A DNA stretch of 64,000 nucleotides from Thalassocella blandensis (lineage in GTDB: Bacteria; Pseudomonadota; Gammaproteobacteria; Pseudomonadales; Cellvibrionaceae), in NCBI GenBank assembly GCA_902141825.1, contig CABFPG010000013.1, positions 1 to 64,000 on the forward strand, read 5' to 3'. Under the pieces are notes generated by a model. That model ran no database searches. It saw nothing but the letters and a program-made list of their open reading frames with translations, and was not told the DNA's origin. Shown piece after piece: positions 34,172 to 43,755 of the stretch (positions within the stretch are counted from its first letter, which is position 1; each line of letters starts with the position of its first letter). Both the position numbers and the translations under genes were made by a program.

Positions 34172-35068
34172 ATGAAATTTAACACTGCTTTAGAGCTGGG
34201 ACGTACCTCTAACATTCCCACTGTTTGGACCAATGTCATATGCGCCATAGTCATGACACAGGTTGCATTCGATTTCTATGTCGTAATATTTGCGGCCTTA
34301 TGCTTGTCACTTTTTTATCTGGCGGGAATGTTTCTCAATGACCTGTTTGATATAGAGTGGGATACCGCCAATAATAATCCACGACCTTTGGTGCGTGGTG
34401 AAACCACGTACCGTGAAGTTTTGTACTTTAGTCTCGCATTTATTGTCTCAGCATTTGTCATTATCTGCCTGGTCGTGTTCACCGGCGACACCACCATGAC
34501 ACCACTCCATCGCGTGTATCCTTTTGCCGGTGCAGTGTTGCTGTTAATTTGTATTTTACTTTATGACTGGAAACACAAGGCCTGGTCATTCAGCCCGTGG
34601 ATCATGGGCGCTTGTCGGTTATGTGTTTATCTTACCGCAGCGGGTTTTGTCGCCGCCTGGAATGGCAAACTCGCAATGGCCGGCCTGGCGTTGTTATTTT
34701 ACATTGCGGGAATCACCTATCTTGCTAAAGCAGAGCAGCAGAATCGTATTTTAAGTTATGTTCCTGCCGGTTTGCTTTTTACTCCGGCACTCGTTGCGAT
34801 GATGCTGGGTTATAGCGAACCCATGGCCTGGTTGCTGATTGCAATCAACCTATTGTGGGTCGGCAGCACTATTGTAGCCTCGCTACCCAATCCCCAGGCA
34901 CCGCAGAAAAAATTACCGGTTCCAAAACTGGTGGGACGTTTGCTGGCAGGCATTTGTTTGGGCGATGCCATGCTGGTGGCATGCAGCGGGCATATTTTTG
35001 CAACCGTCATATGTGTTTTCGCCTTTGTACTCTGCCTGCTTTTGCAAAAACGTATATCCGCGACCTAA
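34172..35068 (+). CDS. eboC: EboC, UbiA-family prenyltransferase-like membrane protein
   Basis: 298 aa, about eight membrane helices. The first Asp-rich motif is NDLFDIEWDTANNNPRPLVRG (cut here at the key residues N-D-x-x-D-x-x-x-D), typical of UbiA proteins. The second Asp-rich loop is less clear. In Ebo clusters the UbiA-like protein is named EboC; its isoprenoid acceptor is unknown. It lies 32 bases after eboE and 15 before eboA, so co-transcription is likely. No confusion with ubiquinone UbiA, which is at 23004. Confidence 0.9.
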   Translation: MKFNTALELGRTSNIPTVWTNVICAIVMTQVAFDFYVVIFAALCLSLFYLAGMFLNDLFDIEWDTANNNPRPLVRGETTYREVLYFSLAFIVSAFVIICLVVFTGDTTMTPLHRVYPFAGAVLLLICILLYDWKHKAWSFSPWIMGACRLCVYLTAAGFVAAWNGKLAMAGLALLFYIAGITYLAKAEQQNRILSYVPAGLLFTPALVAMMLGYSEPMAWLLIAINLLWVGSTIVASLPNPQAPQKKLPVPKLVGRLLAGICLGDAMLVACSGHIFATVICVFAFVLCLLLQKRISAT

Positions 35069-35083
35069 CCATGAGTTCTCACT

Positions 35084-35974
35084 ATGTTGACTGACCAAAT
35101 TTTTCTTCAGCTTTCAACAGAGCTGGAGCATGTACTACAAACCGAGCAGGCGGACGGCTGGGAGAAGTTGTCCAGTAAAATTTCCACACTTGATCATTTT
35201 GATCAAAAGCAGTTTTTTTATGTTTTTGCTATCTGCTCCCGCTGGTTTCTCTCCACTCCGGTCAAAGTGTCTCCCGACTCTTTATGCGCATCGGTAGATA
35301 CCTACAAGGTATTGCAAGATTGGTGCTGGAAAGATTTAGCACGCTGGTACCTACTTTTGACACTCTCGCAAAAAAACACCACAGACAGTTATATCGCACT
35401 GTACAAAGATCTCTGTCGCAATGCTGACGTACGCGAGAGTGTTATGCTGATTCAAAGTCTGGCGTTATTGCCGCAGTCCGAAGCGTTTGTCGAGAACGCT
35501 CGAGAAGCGGCCCGCAGTAATATTCTGGATTTATTTAGTGCGGTTGCACATAACAGTCAATATGCTTATCAGAATTTCGATTTATCGGGTTGGAATCAAC
35601 TTATTTTAAAAGCCGCGTTTATGGCGGTACCAATCTGGTCCATCGTCGGATTAAAAGTTCGCAATAACGAAGCCCTCCTGACCATGCTAAAAGATTACGC
35701 GCGGGAACGGCAGGCGGCATCCAGAACTGTGCCGTGGGACTTGTGGTGTTGTGTGGCCTGGGCCGCTGACACCAGTGAAGACATTGATGAACTGTGTGAA
35801 CAATTTGATCGTGGCGATACACAAACGAAAGCAGCGATAGTGTTAGGCTTGCTGGAAAGCGATAACAGCAATGCGCAACACACCGCCAGTGAACTGCGGA
35901 ATGATCATGACATTCGTGACATCTGTCGAGCGCAGCTAAGCTGGCGGAGTATCGCGCAACTGTCGTCAAGTTAA
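35084..35974 (+). CDS. eboA: EboA domain protein
   Basis: 296 aa, soluble, helical, possibly HEAT-like. I assign EboA from the FAICSRWFLSTPVKVS block, the helical composition and position inside the cluster rather than from a catalytic motif. Other blocks: DWCWKDLARWYLLLTLSQ and IWSIVGLKVRNNEALLTML. No enzyme function is known for EboA. ATG 35084 is preceded by a weak site; it follows eboC by 15 bases. Confidence 0.78.
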   Translation: MLTDQIFLQLSTELEHVLQTEQADGWEKLSSKISTLDHFDQKQFFYVFAICSRWFLSTPVKVSPDSLCASVDTYKVLQDWCWKDLARWYLLLTLSQKNTTDSYIALYKDLCRNADVRESVMLIQSLALLPQSEAFVENAREAARSNILDLFSAVAHNSQYAYQNFDLSGWNQLILKAAFMAVPIWSIVGLKVRNNEALLTMLKDYARERQAASRTVPWDLWCCVAWAADTSEDIDELCEQFDRGDTQTKAAIVLGLLESDNSNAQHTASELRNDHDIRDICRAQLSWRSIAQLSSS

Positions 35975-36092
35975 AGCGTTATTACCCGTGTATTTCGTAT
36001 CCTTGATTTTCAGGTGATACACGCAGTTTCATTTACTTTCATTGCAAAAGTTCAACTGAACACAAATTTAGAAACCGATTTAAGAGGCTACT

Positions 36093-36971
36093 ATGTACAT
36101 CGATCCCCATATCCATATGAGCGCACGCACAACGGACGATTATCAAGCAATGGCAAAGGCTGGCATTGTGGCCGTCATCGAGCCCGCATTCTGGCTCGGT
36201 CAACCTCGTACGTCAGCCGATTCCTATCGAGATTATCTGGCGTCCCTGGTTGGCTGGGAACGATTCCGCGCTTCCCAATTTGGCATTAAACACTACTGCA
36301 CTATTGGTCTAAATTCGAAGGAGGCCAACGACGAAGCATTGGCAGAAGCCGTCATGGATGTTCTACCGCTGTTTCTTGCAAAGGAAGGCGTGGTCGCTGT
36401 GGGCGAAATTGGTTTTGATGAACAAACCAAATTGGAAGAAAAGTATCTTCGGGCACAATTGGAACTGGCTAAAGAGTTTGACTTACCGGTGATGGTCCAT
36501 ACACCGCACCGGGATAAGCTCAACGGCACAATTTTGACCATGGATATTTGTGAGGAACACGGTTTAACGCCTTCACAGGTGATCATTGATCACAACAATG
36601 AGAATACCGTGGAAGCGGTTCTAGACAGAGGTTTTTGGACTGCGTTTACTTTGTATCCGCAAACCAAGATGGGCAGTGAACGCATGGTAAATATCGCAAA
36701 AAAATACGGTTCTGAAAGAATTTTTATTGACTCCAGTGCTGACTGGGGAGTGTCTGATCCATTGTCAGTCCCGAAAACTGCGCAATTAATGCTGGATTCT
36801 GGCATAGATAAAAAAGACGTCGACCTGATCTGTTACGGTAATGCCCTTGCCGCCTACGCACAGAGTGGACAAATCCGAGCCAGTGACTGGGAGCACGCCA
36901 CCTTTAATCAGTCGGAACTGTTTGAAGGCAACTCGGTGTTGCGAGGGCAAACACCTCAAGTACAAGATTAG
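36093..36971 (+). CDS. eboB: EboB, TatD-like metal-dependent hydrolase
   Basis: 292 aa amidohydrolase-fold protein. Metal ligands of the TatD type are visible: DPHIHMSARTTDDY (H-x-H), VGEIGFDEQT (Glu), MVHTPHRDK (His), IDHNNENT (His) and FIDSSADWG (Asp). TatD-like EboB is a standard member of the cluster; substrate unknown. The start is ATG 36093 after GAGGCTACT. Gap of 118 bases from eboA. Confidence 0.9.
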   Translation: MYIDPHIHMSARTTDDYQAMAKAGIVAVIEPAFWLGQPRTSADSYRDYLASLVGWERFRASQFGIKHYCTIGLNSKEANDEALAEAVMDVLPLFLAKEGVVAVGEIGFDEQTKLEEKYLRAQLELAKEFDLPVMVHTPHRDKLNGTILTMDICEEHGLTPSQVIIDHNNENTVEAVLDRGFWTAFTLYPQTKMGSERMVNIAKKYGSERIFIDSSADWGVSDPLSVPKTAQLMLDSGIDKKDVDLICYGNALAAYAQSGQIRASDWEHATFNQSELFEGNSVLRGQTPQVQD

Positions 36972-37114
36972 AATTGCCACACGCTAACACGAGACAAAGT
37001 CCTGGATAGCAAGAAGCCGATGTGCGTAAGGCATTTTCTTTACGCACGTTAAACACCATTTTTGTGGGCAACACCCAACCGCCTTCGCCAGCATAATACA
37101 AGACGATATTCACC

Positions 37115-38521
37115 ATGCCAGACAATACTGCCGACCAAAAGAAATTACTCGTATTAAATGTTGTGGGCTTAAGTCCAAAGCATATTGGAAAACATACCCC
37201 GCATTTACAAGCTTTAGCGCAGCAGGGGGAACTTGCACCGATTCAAAGTATGTTACCCGCAGTCACCAGCTCCGTTCAGGCCACTTACTTCACCGGCACA
37301 ACTCCTGCACAGCACGGCATAGTAGGCAACGGCTGGTTTTACCCGGATATCTGTGAAATTAAATTCTGGCATCAGTCAAATAAACTGGTACAGCAGCCTC
37401 AAATCTGGAGCGCGTTAAAGAAGCAGAATCCGCAAGCGACCAGCGCCAACATGTTTTGCTGGTTTAATATGTACTGCGATGCAGATACCGCCGTTACTGT
37501 GCGCCCGATGTATCCCGCTGATGGCCGAAAGCTTCCCGACATTTACACCTCCCCCATGCACTTGCGGCCCGAGCTAAATAAAAAACTGGGCATGTTTCCT
37601 TTGTTTAATTTCTGGGGTCCAAAATCCAGCATCGTTTCATCGCAATGGATTGCCGATAGCACAATGGAAATCATGACTCAGCAACAACCCGATTTATGTG
37701 TTGCCTACTTACCGCATCTGGATTACCCCTTGCAAAAAGTAGGACCGAGCCATGCGAGCATTGAAACAGAACTACAGCAGATTGATGATGTGTGTGGACA
37801 ACTTATTCGCAAAGCAGCGGAGTTGAATTATCAGGTTGTGGTGCTCTCGGAATATGGCATCTTTGAGGTGGATAAGCCCTGCCATCTCAACCGTTTGTTC
37901 CGCGAAAAAAACTGGATAGCCTTGCGGGAAGAACTAGGTTTGGAACTGCTGGATGCGGGTGCCAGCCAGGTGTTCGCCGTCGCAGACCACCAAGTTGCGC
38001 ATGTGCATGTTCAAAATCCTGCACTTATCGACGAGGTAGCGGCAGTGCTGCAGGCACAAGAGGCGATTGATCTCATACTGGATAAAAGCGCCCAAAAGAG
38101 TTATGGACTGGATCATGAGCGCAGTGGAGATTTTGTGGTGATCGCCAAACCCGATAGCTGGTTCACCTATTATTATTGGCTGGACGATGCCAAAGCCCCT
38201 GATTTTGCTCGTACCGTGGAAATTCATCGCAAGCCAGGATATGACCCGGTGGAATTGTTTATCGATCCACAGATTAAATTTCCGATGTTGAAAGTTATTA
38301 AAAAATTAATTCAGAAAAAACTCGGATTTCGCACACTGATGGATGTTATTCCTCTCGATGCGTCACTGGTAAAAGGATCACATGGCGCTATTGCTCCCAC
38401 GCTCGAGGACGGTCCGGTGTTCATCACCAATTGCCATGATTGTGTGTCGGAGCAACAGCAACAGGAAGGAATAGCACCAACACAAGTGATGTCCATGCTA
38501 CTCCGACAATTGCAGCCCTAA
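37115..38521 (+). CDS. eboF: EboF, alkaline-phosphatase/nucleotide-pyrophosphatase-type protein
   Basis: 468 aa. The alkaline phosphatase superfamily is shown by the N-terminal LVLNVVGLSPKHIGKHTPHL, the nucleophile block MLPAVTSSVQATYFTGTTPAQHGIVGNGW with Thr/Ser, YLPHLDYPLQKVGPSH (Asp/His), LSEYGIFEVDKPCHLNR, and VKGSHGAIAP near the end (His). The block is quoted here in pieces of the family pattern. As in other Ebo clusters it probably hydrolyses a phospho- or pyrophosphate ester of the transported metabolite. Last gene of the cluster; the CBM protein gene converges after 16 bases. Confidence 0.9.
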   Translation: MPDNTADQKKLLVLNVVGLSPKHIGKHTPHLQALAQQGELAPIQSMLPAVTSSVQATYFTGTTPAQHGIVGNGWFYPDICEIKFWHQSNKLVQQPQIWSALKKQNPQATSANMFCWFNMYCDADTAVTVRPMYPADGRKLPDIYTSPMHLRPELNKKLGMFPLFNFWGPKSSIVSSQWIADSTMEIMTQQQPDLCVAYLPHLDYPLQKVGPSHASIETELQQIDDVCGQLIRKAAELNYQVVVLSEYGIFEVDKPCHLNRLFREKNWIALREELGLELLDAGASQVFAVADHQVAHVHVQNPALIDEVAAVLQAQEAIDLILDKSAQKSYGLDHERSGDFVVIAKPDSWFTYYYWLDDAKAPDFARTVEIHRKPGYDPVELFIDPQIKFPMLKVIKKLIQKKLGFRTLMDVIPLDASLVKGSHGAIAPTLEDGPVFITNCHDCVSEQQQQEGIAPTQVMSMLLRQLQP

Positions 38522-38537
38522 TGTGCGCGGTTTAACT

Positions 38538-40667
38538 TCAACGGGGTTCTATTTTTAAGTAATCCACTTTGACATAGGAAATATCTTCCCACCAAAAACG
38601 CGCTTCCATTTTGTGTCCCTGTCTTCCGGTTAAATCGAAGTCGAGTGTTATGTCCTGATACTGCCCGGCGGTGTGAAAAGCATTTCTTGGTATATCACGC
38701 TGGGCTAACACCTGACCGGCGGTGACATCATAAATATCAATTTTCGCTACGATACCACCAGCAGTTACATTATCCACCAGAGTGCGAAACACAGCGCGTT
38801 TTCGGCCCGTTCCCCAATTGGTCGCATAGGGTCCGTAAAGCATATGACCACGGACATCGGCTGCAGTATTTGCCGACCATCCGTCACCATCAGCACGTCC
38901 AATATTATGCCCCATGGAACTACCCTCGGCCTGATAGACAAGAGAGGAGGGCGGTGGCGTTGCTGTGGGAGTTGGTGTCGGCGGTGGCAGTGGGGCAGAT
39001 CCTGGCAAGCCAATACGACGCACTGCCAGCGGCGAAGTTCCTCCTCCCGGAATTCTTAAAGAGGGGTCACGATGCAGCACACCGCCACCAATTTCCAAAC
39101 CGTTGTGCACATTACAAAAGCAAAAACCTACATCATCATTGTCGGTAGTGCCGACATGAGCCATGGAAATCGCGTAACCCATGGTTTCACTACCATAGCT
39201 GCTCCAGGCAAACGGCTGCTTTAGCCATGCCCATACATCATCGCGTCCCGCACTCATGTTATCCGCGTCATCGCGCCAGCGATCATAATGCGTCCAAAAT
39301 CCGGCAGGAAAGTGTTTCCCTGCATGATCCATGGCAAAATTCTGCGGCCGAATATAGTTAAAGATATCCTTTTTCAAACGGTGTCCATTGGGATACTTGG
39401 TTAAGACCAGACCACCGATCACAGACCAGGCACGGCTGCCAAATTCGGGATTCCCCCAGGGATTATAAAATTGATAGGTACGATCAAAATAATTGCGATC
39501 ACCATGCAGAACATACCCCACACGTAAATACACCGGACGACGAATTCCATCACTAAACAAGTAATCAGCGTGACAGAAATCCCCATCTGCATTGCCGTCA
39601 CCATCACCTTCCTTTGTCACAGGAGCTTCATACACCACGGTTAATCCATTACCACTTTCACTCAGCTGAAGAGGGGCTATTTTTTTCGCGAAAGAGATAC
39701 TGTTTTCACCACAAACCGTCCAGTGAGGGACATCGCGATCTGTTACTTTATCGGCTTCATTTACACCATACCAATTACACAAATGCCCTTCACAACTGGC
39801 GTCTTCACCCGGTTCTGCTACTTGGTGAGGAATCTCAAAGTGCTCAGCCCCCTGATAACCACTCAACCAGTGGCCATCGCCATCTTCGGCCACACCAAAC
39901 GCGCTGACAGGTCGCGCCCCGTCCAGCAAAACAAAATTCAAATCATTCCCGTAGTTGCCATTTAACGACCACAGTGCATTCATTTTGCCGTAGAAACCTG
40001 TTTGATCTATCCACGCCATGTAGTAGCGCCCGACAAATACCAGATCATTACTGTTCGGACTATCGTATTGATTCGCATTGAACCCCAGGCCATCAATAGC
40101 CCGTTGCACTAGCGCTTGTACATGGCTTGCGCTCGCCCCGGACTTGTTAATAATCCGAGGCAATCCCGATTGGAAACGATCAACCTCCACTGTCACTTTA
40201 TCAACTTTAACGTAGGATACGTCATTCCAATAAACACGAGTCTCCATGGTGTGGCCATTGCGCCCGCGCAAATCAAACCACACGCTGAAATCCTGATATT
40301 CATGGGCGCGATTAAATTCGCGGCGAGTAATTGCACGTGAAGCCACGGTCTGGCCAGTACTGGAGTCATAAACATCCACCGTTACAACCTGCTCATTATT
40401 GGCCGTATTGTTGTCCACTTTCATGCGAAACACGGCCTGCGCTCCGCCTTCCCCCCAACTGTTGTCATAGGGGCCGTAAATCAAATGTCCTCGCGAATCT
40501 CCTCCTGTGGTCGCAACCCAGCCATCGCCCTCAGCATGGCCAATACTGTGTCGTAACTGGGTTTCAGCTTCATAAACAAATCGCTGATCAACCGCCAGGG
40601 CATGACAAGAAAACAAACTTAAACACACAAACAGAAATGATGTGAAATCAACTTTTGGTCGTATCAT
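38538..40667 (-). CDS. Secreted protein with two homologous CBM-like modules around an unknown core
   Basis: 709 aa. Signal peptide residues 1-25 (FLFVCLSLFSCHALA). Module A (about 28-165) and module B (about 575-709) are clearly homologous: both contain EAE/EGS ... GHAEGDGW or GRADGDGW, RGHLIYGPY or RGHMLYGPY, YQDFSVWFDLRGR or YQDITLDFDLTGR, and DVSYVKVDKV or DISYVKVDYL. They resemble beta-sandwich carbohydrate-binding modules. The core (about 170-550) is rich in Trp, Asp and Gly with four or more cysteines (GEDASCEGHLCNWYG) and is not recognised. A Pro/Thr linker (PLPPPTPTPTATPPP) precedes module B, typical of Cellvibrio-type secreted enzymes. Confidence 0.8.
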   Translation of the reverse strand: MIRPKVDFTSFLFVCLSLFSCHALAVDQRFVYEAETQLRHSIGHAEGDGWVATTGGDSRGHLIYGPYDNSWGEGGAQAVFRMKVDNNTANNEQVVTVDVYDSSTGQTVASRAITRREFNRAHEYQDFSVWFDLRGRNGHTMETRVYWNDVSYVKVDKVTVEVDRFQSGLPRIINKSGASASHVQALVQRAIDGLGFNANQYDSPNSNDLVFVGRYYMAWIDQTGFYGKMNALWSLNGNYGNDLNFVLLDGARPVSAFGVAEDGDGHWLSGYQGAEHFEIPHQVAEPGEDASCEGHLCNWYGVNEADKVTDRDVPHWTVCGENSISFAKKIAPLQLSESGNGLTVVYEAPVTKEGDGDGNADGDFCHADYLFSDGIRRPVYLRVGYVLHGDRNYFDRTYQFYNPWGNPEFGSRAWSVIGGLVLTKYPNGHRLKKDIFNYIRPQNFAMDHAGKHFPAGFWTHYDRWRDDADNMSAGRDDVWAWLKQPFAWSSYGSETMGYAISMAHVGTTDNDDVGFCFCNVHNGLEIGGGVLHRDPSLRIPGGGTSPLAVRRIGLPGSAPLPPPTPTPTATPPPSSLVYQAEGSSMGHNIGRADGDGWSANTAADVRGHMLYGPYATNWGTGRKRAVFRTLVDNVTAGGIVAKIDIYDVTAGQVLAQRDIPRNAFHTAGQYQDITLDFDLTGRQGHKMEARFWWEDISYVKVDYLKIEPR

Positions 40668-40831
40668 GGGGAACTCTTCGTTGTTAATTGATGAGGGGTT
40701 TTCAGTGATAAATCACAGTTTGAATTTTGGTATTAGTCGGAATGAAACTCCGGATATGGAAACCTGGATTAGATGACAATGGACGACATCCCTTACTAAC
40801 ACGCTTTTCTGGTACTCATATGCCTGAAGCT
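40668..40831. other. Upstream region of the CBM protein gene
   Basis: Promoter region of the minus-strand gene. Nothing recognisable besides an AT-rich stretch; it runs directly into the tandem array. Confidence 0.3.
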
Positions 40832-41016
40832 CTTTTGTTTATAATTCTTTTGTCTACAATTCTTTTTAGAAGGTGGCTATTTAAAATAGGCTATTTAAAA
40901 GTGTCTTCCTAAAAATGCCTGTTTAAATATTCCAATTTAAAAGTTCCTATTTAAGAGCTTCTATTTAAGAGCGCCTATTTAAGAGCGCCTATTTAAGAGC
41001 GCCTTTTTGAAAATCT
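40832..41016 (+). repeat. Degenerate tandem array: three 15-bp then ten 14-bp units, no gaps
   Basis: Units begin at C and keep exact phase: CTTTTGTTTATAATT, CTTTTGTCTACAATT, CTTTTTAGAAGGTGG (15 bp each), then 14-bp units such as CTATTTAAAATAGG, CTATTTAAAAGTGT, CTATTTAAGAGCTT and three identical CTATTTAAGAGCGC (961-1002 of this kilobase), ending CTTTTTGAAAATCT at 41016. Core CTATTTAA. Function unknown; it lies about 490 bp before a response-regulator gene. Confidence 0.88.
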
Positions 41017-41505
41017 CTTTGAAAGTCCATACAAATGAATAAGCACTACTTTTATTAATTTATTGTGAGTATTGCTGCGAGCTCATTCCCTGATTTTACA
41101 ATAAAGTAGGATTATTTATGTTTCCTCGCTGCACCGGTTCTGCCAACAGATGCACACTGGGTTCAAGATGTTTTCTTCCTACTGATATTTGCTGTTATTG
41201 GCATTTTCTGCCACCTGTATGTTCTGGCAGAAGCCATTTGCGTTGTTGGCACCGCGTAAATCAGCCCGAAAAAGGAAGTTGCGCCAAGAAGATTTTCGGG
41301 GGAGGCCGACCAGAGGTGACGAAGAGAGGTAGAGAGGTCACTAAGAGAGATGACTATGAATGAAACAGCATAGAATTAAATCAATCACTCATGCATAATA
41401 TGCACATTGTGCATCGCACTCACTCAATTCTATTGCCGAATAACCCTGGGACAATACTCGTTAGTCGCACCGGTTTGGCACATGTTATATCGAAGGAAAT
41501 ATTGC
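41017..41505. other. Gene-free region upstream of the response regulator
   Basis: An ORF at 41118-41363 has no Shine-Dalgarno and a Cys/Arg-rich random-looking translation, so I do not accept it. A direct repeat GAGGTGACGAAGAGAG/GAGGTCACTAAGAGAG lies near 41313-41350. The promoter of 41506 should be here. Confidence 0.35.
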
Positions 41506-42189
41506 ATGCAGGTTATTTATTTAGAGGATGATCAATCCCAAGCGGATCTGATTTGCCAGTGGCTGCAGGAAGGCCAGCACGAGGCCATCCACTGTGACAG
41601 CATGGATGAATTCAAGCAGCAATTCAAAAATACGGCGGCTGATCTCGCGGTACTGGACTGGGAATTACCGAAGGGCTCGGGCATAGAAGTACTACGTTTT
41701 TTACGACGTGAACTGGAAAGCAAGATCCCCGTTTTGTTCACCACACAACGGGATACGGAAGACGATATTGTAAAAGCTTTCGAAGAGGGTGCCGATGACT
41801 ACCTGGTAAAACCTCTACGCCGGCGAGAGTTTGATGCCCGCCTCACTGCATTGTCTCGCAGGGCCGGTATTCGTGAACCGAACAGCTGTATTCACCTGCC
41901 TCCTTATACCATCGACACCGCTTCGGAAAGTATCCGCCTGCACGATGAAGTCGGTAAACTTACCCACAAGGATTACTTACTGGCGCTGTGTATTTTTCAG
42001 AATGTGGGTAAAGCACTATCACGAGAGTTTTTACTTAGAGAGGTATGGGGTGTTCAAGCTGAACTGGATACACGGACGGTGGATGTTCATATCAGCCGTG
42101 TTCGCCGCGCACTGAAAATCACCCCGGACAACGGCTTTATCATCAAGAATATTTTTCAATACGGGTATCGGCTGGAAAAAATAGCGTAA
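41506..42189 (+). CDS. OmpR/PhoB-family response regulator
   Basis: 227 aa from ATG 41506 (MQVIYLEDDQSQADLICQWL), chosen because GAAGGAA lies 7 bases upstream; the longer ORF to 41407 lacks one. Receiver domain with acidic pair in LEDDQ, phospho-acceptor Asp in LAVLDWELPKGSG, and Lys in YLVKPLRRREF. The C-terminal winged helix ends RTVDVHISRVRRALKI and FQYGYRLEKI. Adjacent FecR-like and CHASE2-kinase genes in the same direction make it their likely output regulator. Confidence 0.92.
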   Translation: MQVIYLEDDQSQADLICQWLQEGQHEAIHCDSMDEFKQQFKNTAADLAVLDWELPKGSGIEVLRFLRRELESKIPVLFTTQRDTEDDIVKAFEEGADDYLVKPLRRREFDARLTALSRRAGIREPNSCIHLPPYTIDTASESIRLHDEVGKLTHKDYLLALCIFQNVGKALSREFLLREVWGVQAELDTRTVDVHISRVRRALKITPDNGFIIKNIFQYGYRLEKIA

Positions 42190-42275
42190 ACCTATGACTT
42201 ACGCCTATCGAAAGACCCACAGGCCATATACGTTTTAACGAAAATCACTATTTTCAGCAATACAGGTATGTTGAT

Positions 42276-43625
42276 GTGAAAAAGCAAACGCAACTCTCAT
42301 TATGGATTCTAGTCCTGTTTCTCCCTTTATTTGTAATCCCCATGAGTGCTCTTGCGGAAGATTGGGTCTACAGCGTTCGCAAGGGTGATACGCTTTGGGG
42401 CTTATGTAAAAAATTTACCACCAAAAACGATTGCTGGTTGCGCATTGGTGATTACAACGGCGTGAAATATCCAAAAACCCTGGCTCCCGCCACACGTATT
42501 CGATTTCCAGCAAGTTGGCTCAAAGATCAGCCCGCCCGTGCCGAAGTATATTTTGTCATTGGGCAGGCAACGAAAACGGTAGAAGATACTCAGTCGACTT
42601 TAGTAAAAGGCGATATGCTCGGTATCGGTACCACCATACGCGTTGGACAGAAAAGTACCGTTACCCTGCAATTTGCCGACGGAGCTATTTTGATTGTGTC
42701 TGAAAACAGTGAAGTGGTACTGGATACCTTGTCCCACTATAAAGACACTGGCATGGTAGATTCACGTTTGAGATTAAATAAAGGTGATATCACAACTAAA
42801 GTTCCCAAACGCACGCCACGTTCACGCTTCGAAGTAACAACTCCTTCAGCCATCGCAGCCGTTCGCGGCACGGAGTTTCGTATCAGCAGCACAGGTGAAA
42901 TGCGGAATGAAGTATTAGAAGGCGAAGTTGCTGTCATCAAGGGAGAGCAAAGTAAAGCGGTACCCGAGGGTTTTGGTTTACTCGTGCAAAACAATGACGC
43001 CCCATTGACCATCACCCAGCTTTTACCTGCGCCTGCAATTGACGCCACCCAAAAATATGAACCCCAGCCGTTCACCTTAACCTGGCAAGAGGTTGAAAAT
43101 GCTGAGCAATATTTTCTCGCCGTGTTTAATCAAGCCGGGAACCAACAACTCACTTCACAAACCATTCAAGCTGCGGATTCATCATTGCCATTACAGTTAA
43201 GCGATGGTTGCTATACGATTAAACTCAGCGCGATAGACTCACAGGGGTTTAAAGGTCTACCGGGTTTACGCACCTTGTGCTTAACGTCACCACTACCTGC
43301 ACCTGGCGCTGCAAAGCTTGAAACGCAGGTTTTATCCTGGCAGAGCGTCCCCGGTGCGGCGCAGTATCAACTCACATTTAAGAATGCATCTGGCGCAAAC
43401 AACACCGCCAAAAAGCAGGATATCTACCAGATAACGTCATCGGACCCTACATTCAATTTGCTTCATGATGCTACGGCCAAACAATATCGCTACGTTTCAA
43501 TAGCCGCTGTCGATGCTCATGGCTATCCAGGCTCTGCCAGTCAGGACATTGTGTTACCGAAGGAAGAAAGAAATCACTGGCGGGTTTTATTCGTGCTTCT
43601 GCCAGCACTGATGATATTTTTATAA
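42276..43625 (+). CDS. Periplasmic LysM-FecR domain protein
   Basis: 449 aa. Signal peptide (residues 1-27, ending SALAEDW). A LysM-like domain follows (VYSVRKGDTLWGLCKKF, to about residue 80), then a FecR domain (about 115-220; VGQKSTVTLQFADGAILIVS, TPSAIAAVRGTEFRI). The C-terminal half has two Ig/fibronectin-like repeats (TLTWQEVENAEQYFLAVF; VLSWQSVPGAAQYQLTF) and ends in a hydrophobic stretch that may anchor it. Such FecR proteins are regularly found with CHASE2 sensors; the FecR part probably communicates with the CHASE2 domain in the periplasm (inference). Confidence 0.88.
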   Translation: MKKQTQLSLWILVLFLPLFVIPMSALAEDWVYSVRKGDTLWGLCKKFTTKNDCWLRIGDYNGVKYPKTLAPATRIRFPASWLKDQPARAEVYFVIGQATKTVEDTQSTLVKGDMLGIGTTIRVGQKSTVTLQFADGAILIVSENSEVVLDTLSHYKDTGMVDSRLRLNKGDITTKVPKRTPRSRFEVTTPSAIAAVRGTEFRISSTGEMRNEVLEGEVAVIKGEQSKAVPEGFGLLVQNNDAPLTITQLLPAPAIDATQKYEPQPFTLTWQEVENAEQYFLAVFNQAGNQQLTSQTIQAADSSLPLQLSDGCYTIKLSAIDSQGFKGLPGLRTLCLTSPLPAPGAAKLETQVLSWQSVPGAAQYQLTFKNASGANNTAKKQDIYQITSSDPTFNLLHDATAKQYRYVSIAAVDAHGYPGSASQDIVLPKEERNHWRVLFVLLPALMIFL

Positions 43626-43755
43626 AGACACCATCACAACATAGACTGTACTTCATCTAAAGCAGGTTGAGCGCAACGAGTGGCACACAGGCATCATGAC
43701 ATGCAACGCGGAACACCTGAAGCGAAAAGTTCGAGGCGGAGTTTGAAAAGCACAA

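Noticed and set aside
40832-41016. Replication origin iterons
   Set aside because: No replication initiator gene, DnaA box cluster or partition gene is near.
41118-41363. 81-codon ORF
   Set aside because: No ribosome site, Cys/Arg/Gly-rich random translation, no recognised family.
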